Shown: one piece after another, positions 26,544-35,792 of the stretch
Layout: each line of letters starts with the position of its first letter
Position numbering within the stretch: the first letter of the stretch is position 1
Origin: an uncultured Acidimicrobiaceae bacterium
GTDB taxonomy: Bacteria; Actinomycetota; Acidimicrobiia; Spongiisociales; UBA5794
Direction: 5' to 3'
Assembly (NCBI GenBank): GCA_947258985.1
Contig: CAMYKI010000012.1
Coordinates: 1 to 64,000, forward strand
Length of the DNA: 64,000 nt
Notes under the pieces: generated by a model
Databases searched by the model: none
What the model was told of the DNA's origin: nothing
What the model saw: only the letters and a program-made list of their open reading frames with translations
Program-made: the position numbers and the translations under genes

Positions 26544-27518
26544 ATGACATTCACAGATGCAATCTCGAAGGAGAGGGCGGGACCAAGGTTTCGGCGTGGC
26601 AAGATGTCGGACTCCGAAAAGTACGAGGCGAAACTTGGTTTTGCCTTCATTTCTCCTTGGCTGATCGGCTTCCTGGTCTTCTACCTGATCCCGATGGCGG
26701 CCTCGTTTATCATCTCGCTATTCGACTACAACCTTGCCACCAACGAGGCCAGCTTTACCGGGTTGGACAACTGGACGCGGATGCTGTTCGACGATCCCAA
26801 CACGTGGTCGTCGTTATGGGTGACCCTGCGGTTTGGCCTGATAATGCTGCCGATTTCGATGTTCTCGGCGTTCATGCTGGCAGTGCTGCTCAACTCACTG
26901 AATCTGTGGGGCAGGAACATTTTTCGGACACTGTTTTTCGCACCGTCTTTGGTTCCGTTTGTGGCAGGGGCGCTCATCTGGGGTCAGGTGCTGAACTCGC
27001 AGACTGGTTGGCTCAACCGGATCATCGAGTTGTTCGGCATCAACGCGGTTGGTGTCGACGGCATCAGGTGGCTCGACAATCCAACCTTGATCCCGGTCAC
27101 CTACACCTTCATCGGCATCTGGGGAATCGGCAACATGATCCTCATCACCCTCGCCGGACTGCAGGGAATCCCGACCGCCCTGCACGAGGCTGCCCACATA
27201 GACGGTGCCGGATGGTGGCGCCGACTACGTACGATCAGCATTCCGATGGTAACCCCGGTGATCTTCTACAACCTGGTGCTGGGAGTTGTCGCTCTGCTCC
27301 AGTACTTCTTGCCTCCCTTTGTGCTCCAAGGCACCACCGGCTACCCGGAGGGAGCCACCAACTTCTTCATGATCTACTTCTATCAGCAAGCCTTTGACTT
27401 CTCGCAGATGGGATACGGTGCCGCCCTCGCTTGGTTCCTGTTCTTCATTGGATTGGCAATAACCATCCTCCTCTTTGGTACACAGAAATACTGGGTCTAC
27501 TACGCAGGGGGGGACTGA
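26544..27518 (+). CDS. Sugar ABC permease (MalF/CebF-like)
   Basis: A 324-residue inner-membrane subunit; the ATG follows GGAAGGGAG. A cytoplasmic N-terminus of about 35 residues precedes six transmembrane helices, the first being GFAFISPWLIGFLVFYLIP. The EAA loop ALHEAAHIDGAGWWRRL is at about residues 212-228. It is preceded by a hairpin and followed 1 bp later by the second permease. Together they should form the channel for the CebE-like binding protein. Confidence 0.92.
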   Translation: MTFTDAISKERAGPRFRRGKMSDSEKYEAKLGFAFISPWLIGFLVFYLIPMAASFIISLFDYNLATNEASFTGLDNWTRMLFDDPNTWSSLWVTLRFGLIMLPISMFSAFMLAVLLNSLNLWGRNIFRTLFFAPSLVPFVAGALIWGQVLNSQTGWLNRIIELFGINAVGVDGIRWLDNPTLIPVTYTFIGIWGIGNMILITLAGLQGIPTALHEAAHIDGAGWWRRLRTISIPMVTPVIFYNLVLGVVALLQYFLPPFVLQGTTGYPEGATNFFMIYFYQQAFDFSQMGYGAALAWFLFFIGLAITILLFGTQKYWVYYAGGD

Positions 27519-27519
27519 C

Positions 27520-28611
27520 ATGGCTACCTCAATCAGAGACAAGAGGCGGGGCGAGGTCGAACCCGAACCGGAGTGGAAGCTCAAAGCACGGCGTCGCACC
27601 CTCCTGCTGAAGATGGGTACGACAGCTCTGGCAACTGTTTTGCTGGCCATATTCCTGATGCCGATGGCCTATGCGTTCATCACATCCGTGAAGACCAGCG
27701 AACAGGCGTCGGATCCCGAAGCTCCGATCCTTCCTTCCCAGCCCGCCACCTTCGAGTATGAGGGAAGAGAATACGACATTCTGGCCGTACCGATCGATGG
27801 CGAAGTACAGAACTTGGCCATCGTCCAACCGGGTCGCCAGGAAAGCGAGTTCATCGACCCCGACGACCCCGACGCGGGGACGATTGTATGGGAAGGCAAC
27901 TGGAGACAGCTCGATTCGGTTCGTGAGTCCGCCTGGGCGTGGGGCAACTACCAGGATGCGTGGGACTTCATCAACTTCCCCCGCATGCTGTTCTGGACGT
28001 TGCTGTATGCCTTCGTAACCCTGGTGGGGGCGGTTTCCGCATCGGCCCTGGTCGCGTACGGGTTCGCCAGGTTCAGGTTCCCGTTCAGGAGCGTGCTCTT
28101 CATGGTGTTGATCGGGACGATCGTCCTGCCGCCGGCGGTAGCGCTGATCCCGAAATATGCGTTCTTCACGCAGATCGGGTGGACGGGCACTTGGTTGCCT
28201 CTGATAGTCCCATTGATGTTCGGAAACGCCTACAACGTGTTTCTGTTGCGTCAATACTTCATGACCATTCCGAGGGAAATGGAGCAAGCTGCAGCCGTGG
28301 ATGGGGCGGGACCGTTCCGCACGTTTATCCAGGTGATCTTGCCGCAGGCTGTGCCGGCGTTGACGGCTGTGTCGTTGTTCCACTTCTTCTTTGCGTGGAA
28401 CGACTTCTTCGACCCACTGATCTACTTGGCTGGGAACCGGGACATTGTTCCCATCTCGGTGGGTCTGACCTTCTTCAGCGGGACCTACGAAAACAACCCG
28501 AACCTGATCATGGCGGCGTCGTTCATCGCCCTGGTTATCCCACTGACGATCTTCTTCTTCTCGCAGAGGATCTTCCTGTCGGGAATCGTGGTGTCGGGTG
28601 CTGACAAGTAG
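27520..28611 (+). CDS. Sugar ABC permease (MalG/CebG-like) with an enlarged external loop
   Basis: A 363-residue permease from the ATG behind AGGGGGGGA, 1 bp after the preceding stop. The first helix (LLAIFLMPMAYAFITSV) is followed by a soluble stretch of about 90 residues (roughly 58-145), rich in Asp, Glu and Pro, before the second helix; ordinary MalG proteins have about 30 residues there. The EAA loop is EMEQAAAVDGAGPFRTF. The extra loop lies on the external face and might touch the binding protein; that is inference. No ATPase gene is in the operon, consistent with a shared MsiK-type ATPase elsewhere. Confidence 0.9.
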   Translation: MATSIRDKRRGEVEPEPEWKLKARRRTLLLKMGTTALATVLLAIFLMPMAYAFITSVKTSEQASDPEAPILPSQPATFEYEGREYDILAVPIDGEVQNLAIVQPGRQESEFIDPDDPDAGTIVWEGNWRQLDSVRESAWAWGNYQDAWDFINFPRMLFWTLLYAFVTLVGAVSASALVAYGFARFRFPFRSVLFMVLIGTIVLPPAVALIPKYAFFTQIGWTGTWLPLIVPLMFGNAYNVFLLRQYFMTIPREMEQAAAVDGAGPFRTFIQVILPQAVPALTAVSLFHFFFAWNDFFDPLIYLAGNRDIVPISVGLTFFSGTYENNPNLIMAASFIALVIPLTIFFFSQRIFLSGIVVSGADK

Positions 28612-28703
28612 GAGAAGCGCGGAGAGTCATCCGCCGGCGCCCGGGCGCGGCATGCGATATCGGAGCAATGAGATGGGGCGATCCTCCTCCCTTCCCGCTC
28701 CTT

Positions 28704-28734
28704 GGGTTCTGGTCGGCACACCCGACCAGAACCC
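28704..28734 (+). terminator. Hairpin between the permease and GH3 genes
   Basis: A perfect 13-bp stem, GGGTTCTGGTCGG / CCGACCAGAACCC, with a 5-nt loop and no U-tract, inside the 150-bp gap before the GH3 gene at 28762. It may end or attenuate the importer transcript. The gap shows no further CebR box. Confidence 0.65.
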
Positions 28735-28761
28735 GGGCTCCGATTCGGCGAGGAGGTTCTA

Positions 28762-30678
28762 GTGGACGACCGATCGATCGATCGGCTGATCTCCGACATG
28801 ACGGTTGTCGAGAAGGTCGGCCAGATGACGCAGGTCGAGAAGTACAGCATCACGCCCGACGAGGTGGCGCAGTACGGCATCGGTTCGGTGCTGTCGGGGG
28901 CCGGCGGCAACCCAGAGCCGAACACGCCGGAAGCGTGGCGGGAGATGGTCAGCGCGTTTCAGGACGGTGCGCTTCGGTCCCGACTCCGCATACCTCTCCT
29001 GTATGGGGTCGACGCCGTGCACGGAAACACCAACGTCCACGGCTCCACCGTGTTCCCTCACAACATCGGACTTGGTGCAACCCGGGATCCCGATCTGGTG
29101 CATCGCATCGCCCGAGTCACCGCAGCGGAGCTGACCGCTACCGGGGTGCGATGGGACTTTGCTCCTCCCGTCAGCGTTCCGCAGGACATCCGATGGGGCC
29201 GTACTCTCGAGGCCTACTCCGAAGACGTTGACCTGGTTACCGAGCTGAGTGTGGCGTTTCTGCAGGGCCTGCAAGACGTTGCATCGGGAGATCTTTCGGA
29301 TCCCAGGGTGGTGCTCGGCTGCGTCAAGCACTTCGTCGCCGATGGCGCCACCAGTTGGGGCAGCGCCACACCTGAGGCAATTGTCGACGGCACACCCTTT
29401 GACGGTCTCGACGAGGATGGCGGGGAAGAGCGACGGAGGGTGATCGAGGAGCACGACGCCGAATTTGGCGAGTTGTATGAACACGGCACTTGGGGCCAGC
29501 AACTAGACCAGGGGAATGCCGACATCAGCGAACAGGAGCTGCGTCGAATGCACCTGCCTCCCTACGTGGCCGCCATTGCCAACGGCGCCCGCAGCATCAT
29601 GGTGTCACTGAGCAGCTGGCAAGATGCCAAGCTTCACATTCACGGCTATCTGCTCACAGACCTTCTCAAAGGGGAACTCGGTTTTGATGGCTTCTTGGTG
29701 TCCGACTGGCTGGGTCTCGATTACCTCGGGGACGACTACTACCGGGCAGTGGTGCTTGGGATAAACGCGGGTCTCGACATGGTCATGGTCCCGCATGAGT
29801 GGGAACGGTTCATGGTGGCACTCATCAGGGCCTCCGAGACGGGCGATGTTTCGATGGCACGCATCGACGACGCCGTCCGCCGCATCTTGCAGGTCAAGGC
29901 AGAACTGGGTCTCCTCGACGACGTGGCGCCGGAGCGCGGAACGACGGAAGCGGTGGGATCAGCTGAGCACCGCGCCGTGGCGCGGGAGGCTGTGGCCAAG
30001 TCGGTCGTCCTGCTGCAGGACAATGGTGCGGTGCCACTACGGAGGGATACCGAACTGGTTTATGTGGCCGGCGAGGCGGCTTCCGACATAGGCCTGCAAT
30101 GCGGCGGCTGGACCATTGAATGGCGAGGAATCCCCGGCGGTGACATCCCGGGGACGACGCTGCTGCAAGCAGTGGCAGGTGCCGTATCCGAAGAGACCGA
30201 GGTCGTCTACGACGCGTCCGGGCTATTCGGCGGACGAATTGCGGACGTCGGTGTGGTGGTAGTTGCGGAACCTCCATACGCCGAAATGACGGGCGATCGT
30301 GCCGACCTGACTCTCCCGCCTGGGGATATCGAGCTGATTGAAAGCATGCGGAGCCAGTGCCGCTCCCTCGTCGGTGTCCTCTATACGGGGCGACCTTTGC
30401 TGGTCACTGACGTGGCAGAGCAGTTCGACGCCCTAGTTACGGCGTGGCTGCCGGGGAGCGAAGCCAGCGGCATCACAGATGTGTTGTTTGGTGATCTGCC
30501 GTTCACCGGGAAGCTCCCCTATGCCTGGCCACGAAACCGCGACCAGGTCCCGTTGGCAGCGCTCGATGCGGCCCCAGAGCCGCCGCTCTGGCCACGCGGT
30601 CACGGGCTCCCGGGAGCTGTGGTGATAGCCAAACAGGAGGAAGTAGCCGTGGAGAGTAGTAGTCGGAGTGGAGCATGA
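28762..30678 (+). CDS. GH3 beta-glucosidase/exo-glucanase, cytoplasmic
   Basis: A 638-residue protein from the GTG at 28762, behind AGGAGG. There is no signal peptide, so it acts on imported oligosaccharides. The GH3 TIM-barrel carries YGVDAVHGNTNV, QDIRWGRTLEAYSED and VKHF, and the catalytic nucleophile is D315 in FLVSDWLG. The second domain (about 390-620) includes GGWTIEWRG, typical of the ExoP/barley ExoI-like branch. An acidic/basic insertion at about residues 208-255 is absent from the paralogue at 31002. The product is glucose from beta-linked glucosides; linkage specificity is unknown. Confidence 0.88.
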   Translation: MDDRSIDRLISDMTVVEKVGQMTQVEKYSITPDEVAQYGIGSVLSGAGGNPEPNTPEAWREMVSAFQDGALRSRLRIPLLYGVDAVHGNTNVHGSTVFPHNIGLGATRDPDLVHRIARVTAAELTATGVRWDFAPPVSVPQDIRWGRTLEAYSEDVDLVTELSVAFLQGLQDVASGDLSDPRVVLGCVKHFVADGATSWGSATPEAIVDGTPFDGLDEDGGEERRRVIEEHDAEFGELYEHGTWGQQLDQGNADISEQELRRMHLPPYVAAIANGARSIMVSLSSWQDAKLHIHGYLLTDLLKGELGFDGFLVSDWLGLDYLGDDYYRAVVLGINAGLDMVMVPHEWERFMVALIRASETGDVSMARIDDAVRRILQVKAELGLLDDVAPERGTTEAVGSAEHRAVAREAVAKSVVLLQDNGAVPLRRDTELVYVAGEAASDIGLQCGGWTIEWRGIPGGDIPGTTLLQAVAGAVSEETEVVYDASGLFGGRIADVGVVVVAEPPYAEMTGDRADLTLPPGDIELIESMRSQCRSLVGVLYTGRPLLVTDVAEQFDALVTAWLPGSEASGITDVLFGDLPFTGKLPYAWPRNRDQVPLAALDAAPEPPLWPRGHGLPGAVVIAKQEEVAVESSSRSGA

Positions 30679-30721
30679 ATACCTTGGCAGATGAGAATTC
30701 AAATGACTTAGGAGGGCTCAA

Positions 30722-30991
30722 ATGGTCTGGGTAGCGTTTGGATCGGTTTCGTTGATCCTGGTTGTGGTCGTCGTCTTGGGTCTGGTTCATCTTTCTCGTC
30801 ATAGTGAGGGGATGACGAGCGGTCAGAAATGGATGTGGGCGGCCCTTATCGTGCTCCTCCCATTCATTGGGTTGATCGGCTATCTGTTCTGGCAACTCGA
30901 ACACAGCGACGCGATGGCACCCGCCATGGATAAGTCCCGACAGCGCGAATCTGCACCATTTCTCAAGGATCCCGGGTTCCACGACGACTGA
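30722..30991 (+). CDS. Small PLDc_N-type membrane protein
   Basis: An 89-residue protein whose ATG follows TTAGGAGGGCTCAA. Two transmembrane helices (VSLILVVVVVLGLVHL and WAALIVLLPFIGLIGYLFW) surround a short polar loop. The second helix with its preceding Trp and Pro residues matches the phospholipase-D-nuclease N-terminal domain found in many small actinobacterial membrane proteins. The function is unknown. It sits between the two GH3 genes and is probably co-transcribed with them. Confidence 0.65.
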   Translation: MVWVAFGSVSLILVVVVVLGLVHLSRHSEGMTSGQKWMWAALIVLLPFIGLIGYLFWQLEHSDAMAPAMDKSRQRESAPFLKDPGFHDD

Positions 30992-31001
30992 CGGCAATTC
31001 G

Positions 31002-33383
31002 ATGAAACTCTCATACTTTCTCCTGGCGGCTGCACTGTCGGTAGCGCTCCTTGGATGCACAAGCGATCCGGAACCGGTTGATACCACTGCGGCTTCCACG
31101 ACCACGGCTGCGGCTTCCACGACCACATCAACAACCGCCGGCCCTGCTGCAGTCGGCCCGTCAGTGGATCTGGTTCCATTCAACGATCAGCTCTACGGAG
31201 TCGAGGGGGTGGCGCCCGCAGGTTGGTCCTTGGCAGAGTACGGAGTCGCCCTGCGCGGGGACTCGGCAACTGATGGAACGCTGCTCGTGCAGCAGGCGGC
31301 GCCGGCGGCGACCGCAGCCGAGCTCATGAGCGGCTTGGTTGCGAGCCTCGAACTCGCGGGACCCCCTCCTGCCGGAGATACCTTCGACACCGATTATCTG
31401 ACGTGGACGCAGTACTCATTCGAGACGGCAGCCGCGCAGTTCGGCGGCCAGCTGATGCGAGGCGAGGCGGCTTTGGCTGAGTCCGAGTTTGGAGCGTTTG
31501 TCGTCGGATTGATCGCTTCGCCCGAGGAGATCGATGCACTTGCGGGGTCGGTCTATCAACCCGCGGTGGAGGCGTTCACCCCACCTACGGTTCCCGCCGG
31601 CGCCGACATGTCGGCGCCGTATATGGACGCTTCGCTGTCGATCGATGAGCGGGTCGAGGATCTGCTAGGTCGGATGACGCTCGCCGACAAGATCGGCCAG
31701 ATGACACAGGTCGAGAAGGACAGCATCTTTCCCGAGGACATCGCTTACCTGGGCATCGGATCCCTACTCAGTGGCGGTGGTGGGTCCCCGGCGGAGAACA
31801 CGCCGGAAGCCTGGGCGACAATGGTCGATGAGTTTCAGGAGTACGCCCTGAACGGGCCCCTCGGGATTCCGCTGATCTACGGTGTCGATGCGGTTCACGG
31901 TCACAACAACGTCAAGGGGGCAACTGTCTTTCCCCACAACATCGGGCTCGGCGCCGCCAACGACCCCGAACTCATGCGCCGCATCGGAGAAGCTACCGCC
32001 GCCGAGGTTGCTGCCACCGGGATCGACTGGAACTTCGCACCCACGGTGGCCGCCCCGCAGGACATCCGTTGGGGACGAACCTACGAGGGCTATGGCGAGC
32101 ATCCCGACCTGGTGACTCCGCTCGCTGTTGCATACATGGATGGCCTGCAAGGCAGCGACCTCGCCGACGGCACGACTGTGTTGGCCACGCCGAAGCACTT
32201 CGTCGGTGACGGCGGCACGACCTGGGGCAGTTCGACCACGGCGGGCAGCATTGACCAGGGCGTAGCTGAGGTCGACGAAGAGACGCTGCGTGCAGTACAT
32301 CTCCCGCCGTATGTGGAGGCGATCAACAACGGTGCTGAGAGCATCATGGCGTCATATTCGAGTTGGAACGACACCAAGGTTCACGCCGATGAGTATCTCC
32401 TCACCGATGTCCTAAAGACTGAACTCGGGTTCGGCGGATTTGTGGTGTCGGATTGGGGAGCCATCGACCAGATCTCCGATGACTACTACGAAGCCGTAGT
32501 CACCTCGATCAACGCCGGCATCGATATGAATATGGTCCCCTATCAATACCATCGATTTGTCTTCCTCTTGCGGCAGGCAGTCGAAAGCGGAGATGTCTCG
32601 ATAGAGCGGATCGACGATGCGGTGCGCCGCATCCTGCGAGTCAAGTTCGAGCTTGGTCTCTTCGAATCGCCCTACTCCGATCCGAGTTTGTTGGCGAGCG
32701 TTGGGTCTGCGGATCATCGGGCACTCGCCCGCGAGGCGGTCGCCAAGTCGGCCGTGCTCCTCAAGAACGACAACGGGACTTTGCCGATCAGCAGCGATGT
32801 CGGCTCGATATTCGTCGGTGGCCAGGCCGGTGACGATATTGGGATTCAATCCGGGGGTTGGACCATCGAGTGGCAAGGTAGGGAAGGGGCCATAACCCCG
32901 GGGACTACGATTCTCGAAGGGATTCAGGCCGCTGTGCCCGAGGGCGTCACGGTCTACTACGACAAGTTTGGGAATTTCGACCGGGTCGATGCGCCTGGCG
33001 TCGAGCCCGACCTCTGCATCGCGGTGGTCGGCGAGAGACCCTACACGGAGTACGAGGGTGATAGCGCCGATCTGTCATTGGCGAGCCGGGACTTTCCGGT
33101 TCTGGAGAACCTCGCTGCCACCTGCGACGACATCGTCGTCGTCCTCATATCAGGACGGCCGCTCATGATCGCCGACATGATCGACGGATGGGACGCCTTG
33201 GTGGCGGCGTGGTTGCCGGGAACGGAAGGCCAGGGCGTGGCGGATGTTCTCTTCGGCATCGAACCGTTCACGGGGAGCCTTCCCTACACCTGGCCGGCTT
33301 CGATCGACCAGGTTCCCCTCTCGGCGCTCGAGGAGAGCAGCGAAGAACCGCTCTTCCCCTTCGGCTATCGGCTCGAGTCATGA
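31002..33383 (+). CDS. GH3 beta-glucosidase/exo-glucanase, secreted lipoprotein
   Basis: A 793-residue protein. The lipoprotein signal MKLSYFLLAAALSVALLGC is followed by a Thr/Ala/Ser linker (residues 25-48) and an additional N-terminal domain of about 150 residues (about 50-200) of unrecognised type. The GH3 part begins near SIDERVEDLLGRMTLADK and parallels the upstream enzyme: YGVDAVHGHNNV, QDIRWGRTYEGYGE, and the nucleophile in GFVVSDWGA. Anchored outside the membrane, it could trim longer glucans or cello-oligosaccharides before uptake. It probably arose by duplication with the gene at 28762. It lacks that enzyme's internal insertion. Confidence 0.88.
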   Translation: MKLSYFLLAAALSVALLGCTSDPEPVDTTAASTTTAAASTTTSTTAGPAAVGPSVDLVPFNDQLYGVEGVAPAGWSLAEYGVALRGDSATDGTLLVQQAAPAATAAELMSGLVASLELAGPPPAGDTFDTDYLTWTQYSFETAAAQFGGQLMRGEAALAESEFGAFVVGLIASPEEIDALAGSVYQPAVEAFTPPTVPAGADMSAPYMDASLSIDERVEDLLGRMTLADKIGQMTQVEKDSIFPEDIAYLGIGSLLSGGGGSPAENTPEAWATMVDEFQEYALNGPLGIPLIYGVDAVHGHNNVKGATVFPHNIGLGAANDPELMRRIGEATAAEVAATGIDWNFAPTVAAPQDIRWGRTYEGYGEHPDLVTPLAVAYMDGLQGSDLADGTTVLATPKHFVGDGGTTWGSSTTAGSIDQGVAEVDEETLRAVHLPPYVEAINNGAESIMASYSSWNDTKVHADEYLLTDVLKTELGFGGFVVSDWGAIDQISDDYYEAVVTSINAGIDMNMVPYQYHRFVFLLRQAVESGDVSIERIDDAVRRILRVKFELGLFESPYSDPSLLASVGSADHRALAREAVAKSAVLLKNDNGTLPISSDVGSIFVGGQAGDDIGIQSGGWTIEWQGREGAITPGTTILEGIQAAVPEGVTVYYDKFGNFDRVDAPGVEPDLCIAVVGERPYTEYEGDSADLSLASRDFPVLENLAATCDDIVVVLISGRPLMIADMIDGWDALVAAWLPGTEGQGVADVLFGIEPFTGSLPYTWPASIDQVPLSALEESSEEPLFPFGYRLES

Positions 33384-33435
33384 ACTCTGACCGAACCTCA
33401 AATCTCGCAACCAATGCACCCGGGAGGTGTTTGTC

Positions 33436-34440
<1,005 letters not shown>

Positions 34441-34624
34441 GTGACGATCTAGGGCGACTGGCTCGCCGAGGATCCGCTGTGCGATTCGCCCTTGCCGTTT
34501 CGGCCTGTACCGGTGATGGGAACGTCGAGTATTTGGACTCAAGGCGCGTTTCCCACACAGCCGCATGTCACGCTGGTCGGGGCAAGCGCGTAGAGGGGTA
34601 GTCGAATTCTGGGGGTGCCGGGCG

Positions 34625-35725
34625 CTACCGGGGTGTCGGGGTAGCGTTGACATCAGAGCTTGCCACCGAACCGGATGCTGGGTACCGGCCATATGGGCCG
34701 CCCATCTCAACCTCCGTTGTAGGGAGGACCAGGTCAAAGCAGGTTCGGTCTGCGTCTCTGCGGTATTCGAGGGTGCCTTCCATGAGCTTGGCCAGGGTGC
34801 GCGACACGTAGAGGCCGAGGCCCAGCGAGTCGGTACTCCCGTTCGATGGATGTACACGTACGTGAGGCTCGAATATCGAAGCTACCTTGTCGTCGGGAAC
34901 ACCCGGACCGTTATCGCTGACCGTGATCACACAAGTGGCAGCGGTGTATCGGATGCCCACCTCGATGTTGTCACCACCGTATCGATGGGCGTTCTGGAGG
35001 AGGTTGCGTACTATCTGACCGACTCGAAGGCTGTCGGCGCAGGCAGGCCTCGGCACCGAGTCGTCGTGGAGTAGGACCACATTCTGTGATGACCAGCTCT
35101 CCGTGGCAACGGCAATCGCCTTGGTCACGCACACATCGAGATCGACGGGCATCTTGAGAACTTTGATCCTCTCGATATCCGCACGGGCTGCAACCAGCAG
35201 ATCCTCGATGAGTGCCTCCAGCTCAGCACTCTGCTGGGCAATCAGCCCACAGAACTCTGCGATCTCCTCGGTGGTGAACGACGCAGCACGATCAGAGAGT
35301 TCGTGGGAGAGCCCCACCACGGTACTCAGCGGAGTTCGCAGCTCGTGGGAGATCGTTCCGATCAACCGATCTTTCTCTTCAACGACCTGGCGCAGGCGGC
35401 TCTGCGAGAGATCTCGCAGGTAGCCAACCAGCCAACCCAGGCCGACCATGCCAAAGTTGCCGACCACCCCACTGGCTGTGGTGAGCATGAGTGAGTATCC
35501 ATGAGCGGCGTATTCCACAGCAACATTTACTGCGAAAGCCGCGGCACCGGCCTGAGCTCCGCGGGCACTGCCGTAGAGGAGCCCGATGGTTGTGACCGGC
35601 AGCAGTGCGAAGATGCCGTACGTGCCCTTGGTGTTCCAGAACACAGGCACCATCAGGACGTAGATGCCGACCGTCAAAGCGACCGTGACCCGCGGCGACA
35701 TTCGCCCAAGCCAGTTGGATCTCAT
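34625..35725 (-). CDS. Orphan sensor histidine kinase
   Basis: A 366-residue membrane kinase. The N-terminal sensor consists of about four to five hydrophobic segments (residues 12-105) with almost no periplasmic loop. A short coiled linker (LRDLSQSRLRQVVEEKDR) and the DHp domain with phospho-acceptor His in ISHELRTPLS follow. The HATPase domain shows QNAHRYG (N box), DNGPGVP (G1) and GLGLYVSRTLA (G2). About 25 low-complexity residues end the protein. No response regulator lies beside it, so its partner is encoded elsewhere. The membrane-embedded sensor suggests detection of a membrane or redox state, but the signal is unknown. Confidence 0.87.
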   Translation of the reverse strand: MRSNWLGRMSPRVTVALTVGIYVLMVPVFWNTKGTYGIFALLPVTTIGLLYGSARGAQAGAAAFAVNVAVEYAAHGYSLMLTTASGVVGNFGMVGLGWLVGYLRDLSQSRLRQVVEEKDRLIGTISHELRTPLSTVVGLSHELSDRAASFTTEEIAEFCGLIAQQSAELEALIEDLLVAARADIERIKVLKMPVDLDVCVTKAIAVATESWSSQNVVLLHDDSVPRPACADSLRVGQIVRNLLQNAHRYGGDNIEVGIRYTAATCVITVSDNGPGVPDDKVASIFEPHVRVHPSNGSTDSLGLGLYVSRTLAKLMEGTLEYRRDADRTCFDLVLPTTEVEMGGPYGRYPASGSVASSDVNATPTPR

Positions 35726-35792
35726 CAGGTACCTGCTTGCGGAGTCACTGCAACTTTTGTCGGCACGAACCGAGCAGAAGTAAAGCGCGCGG

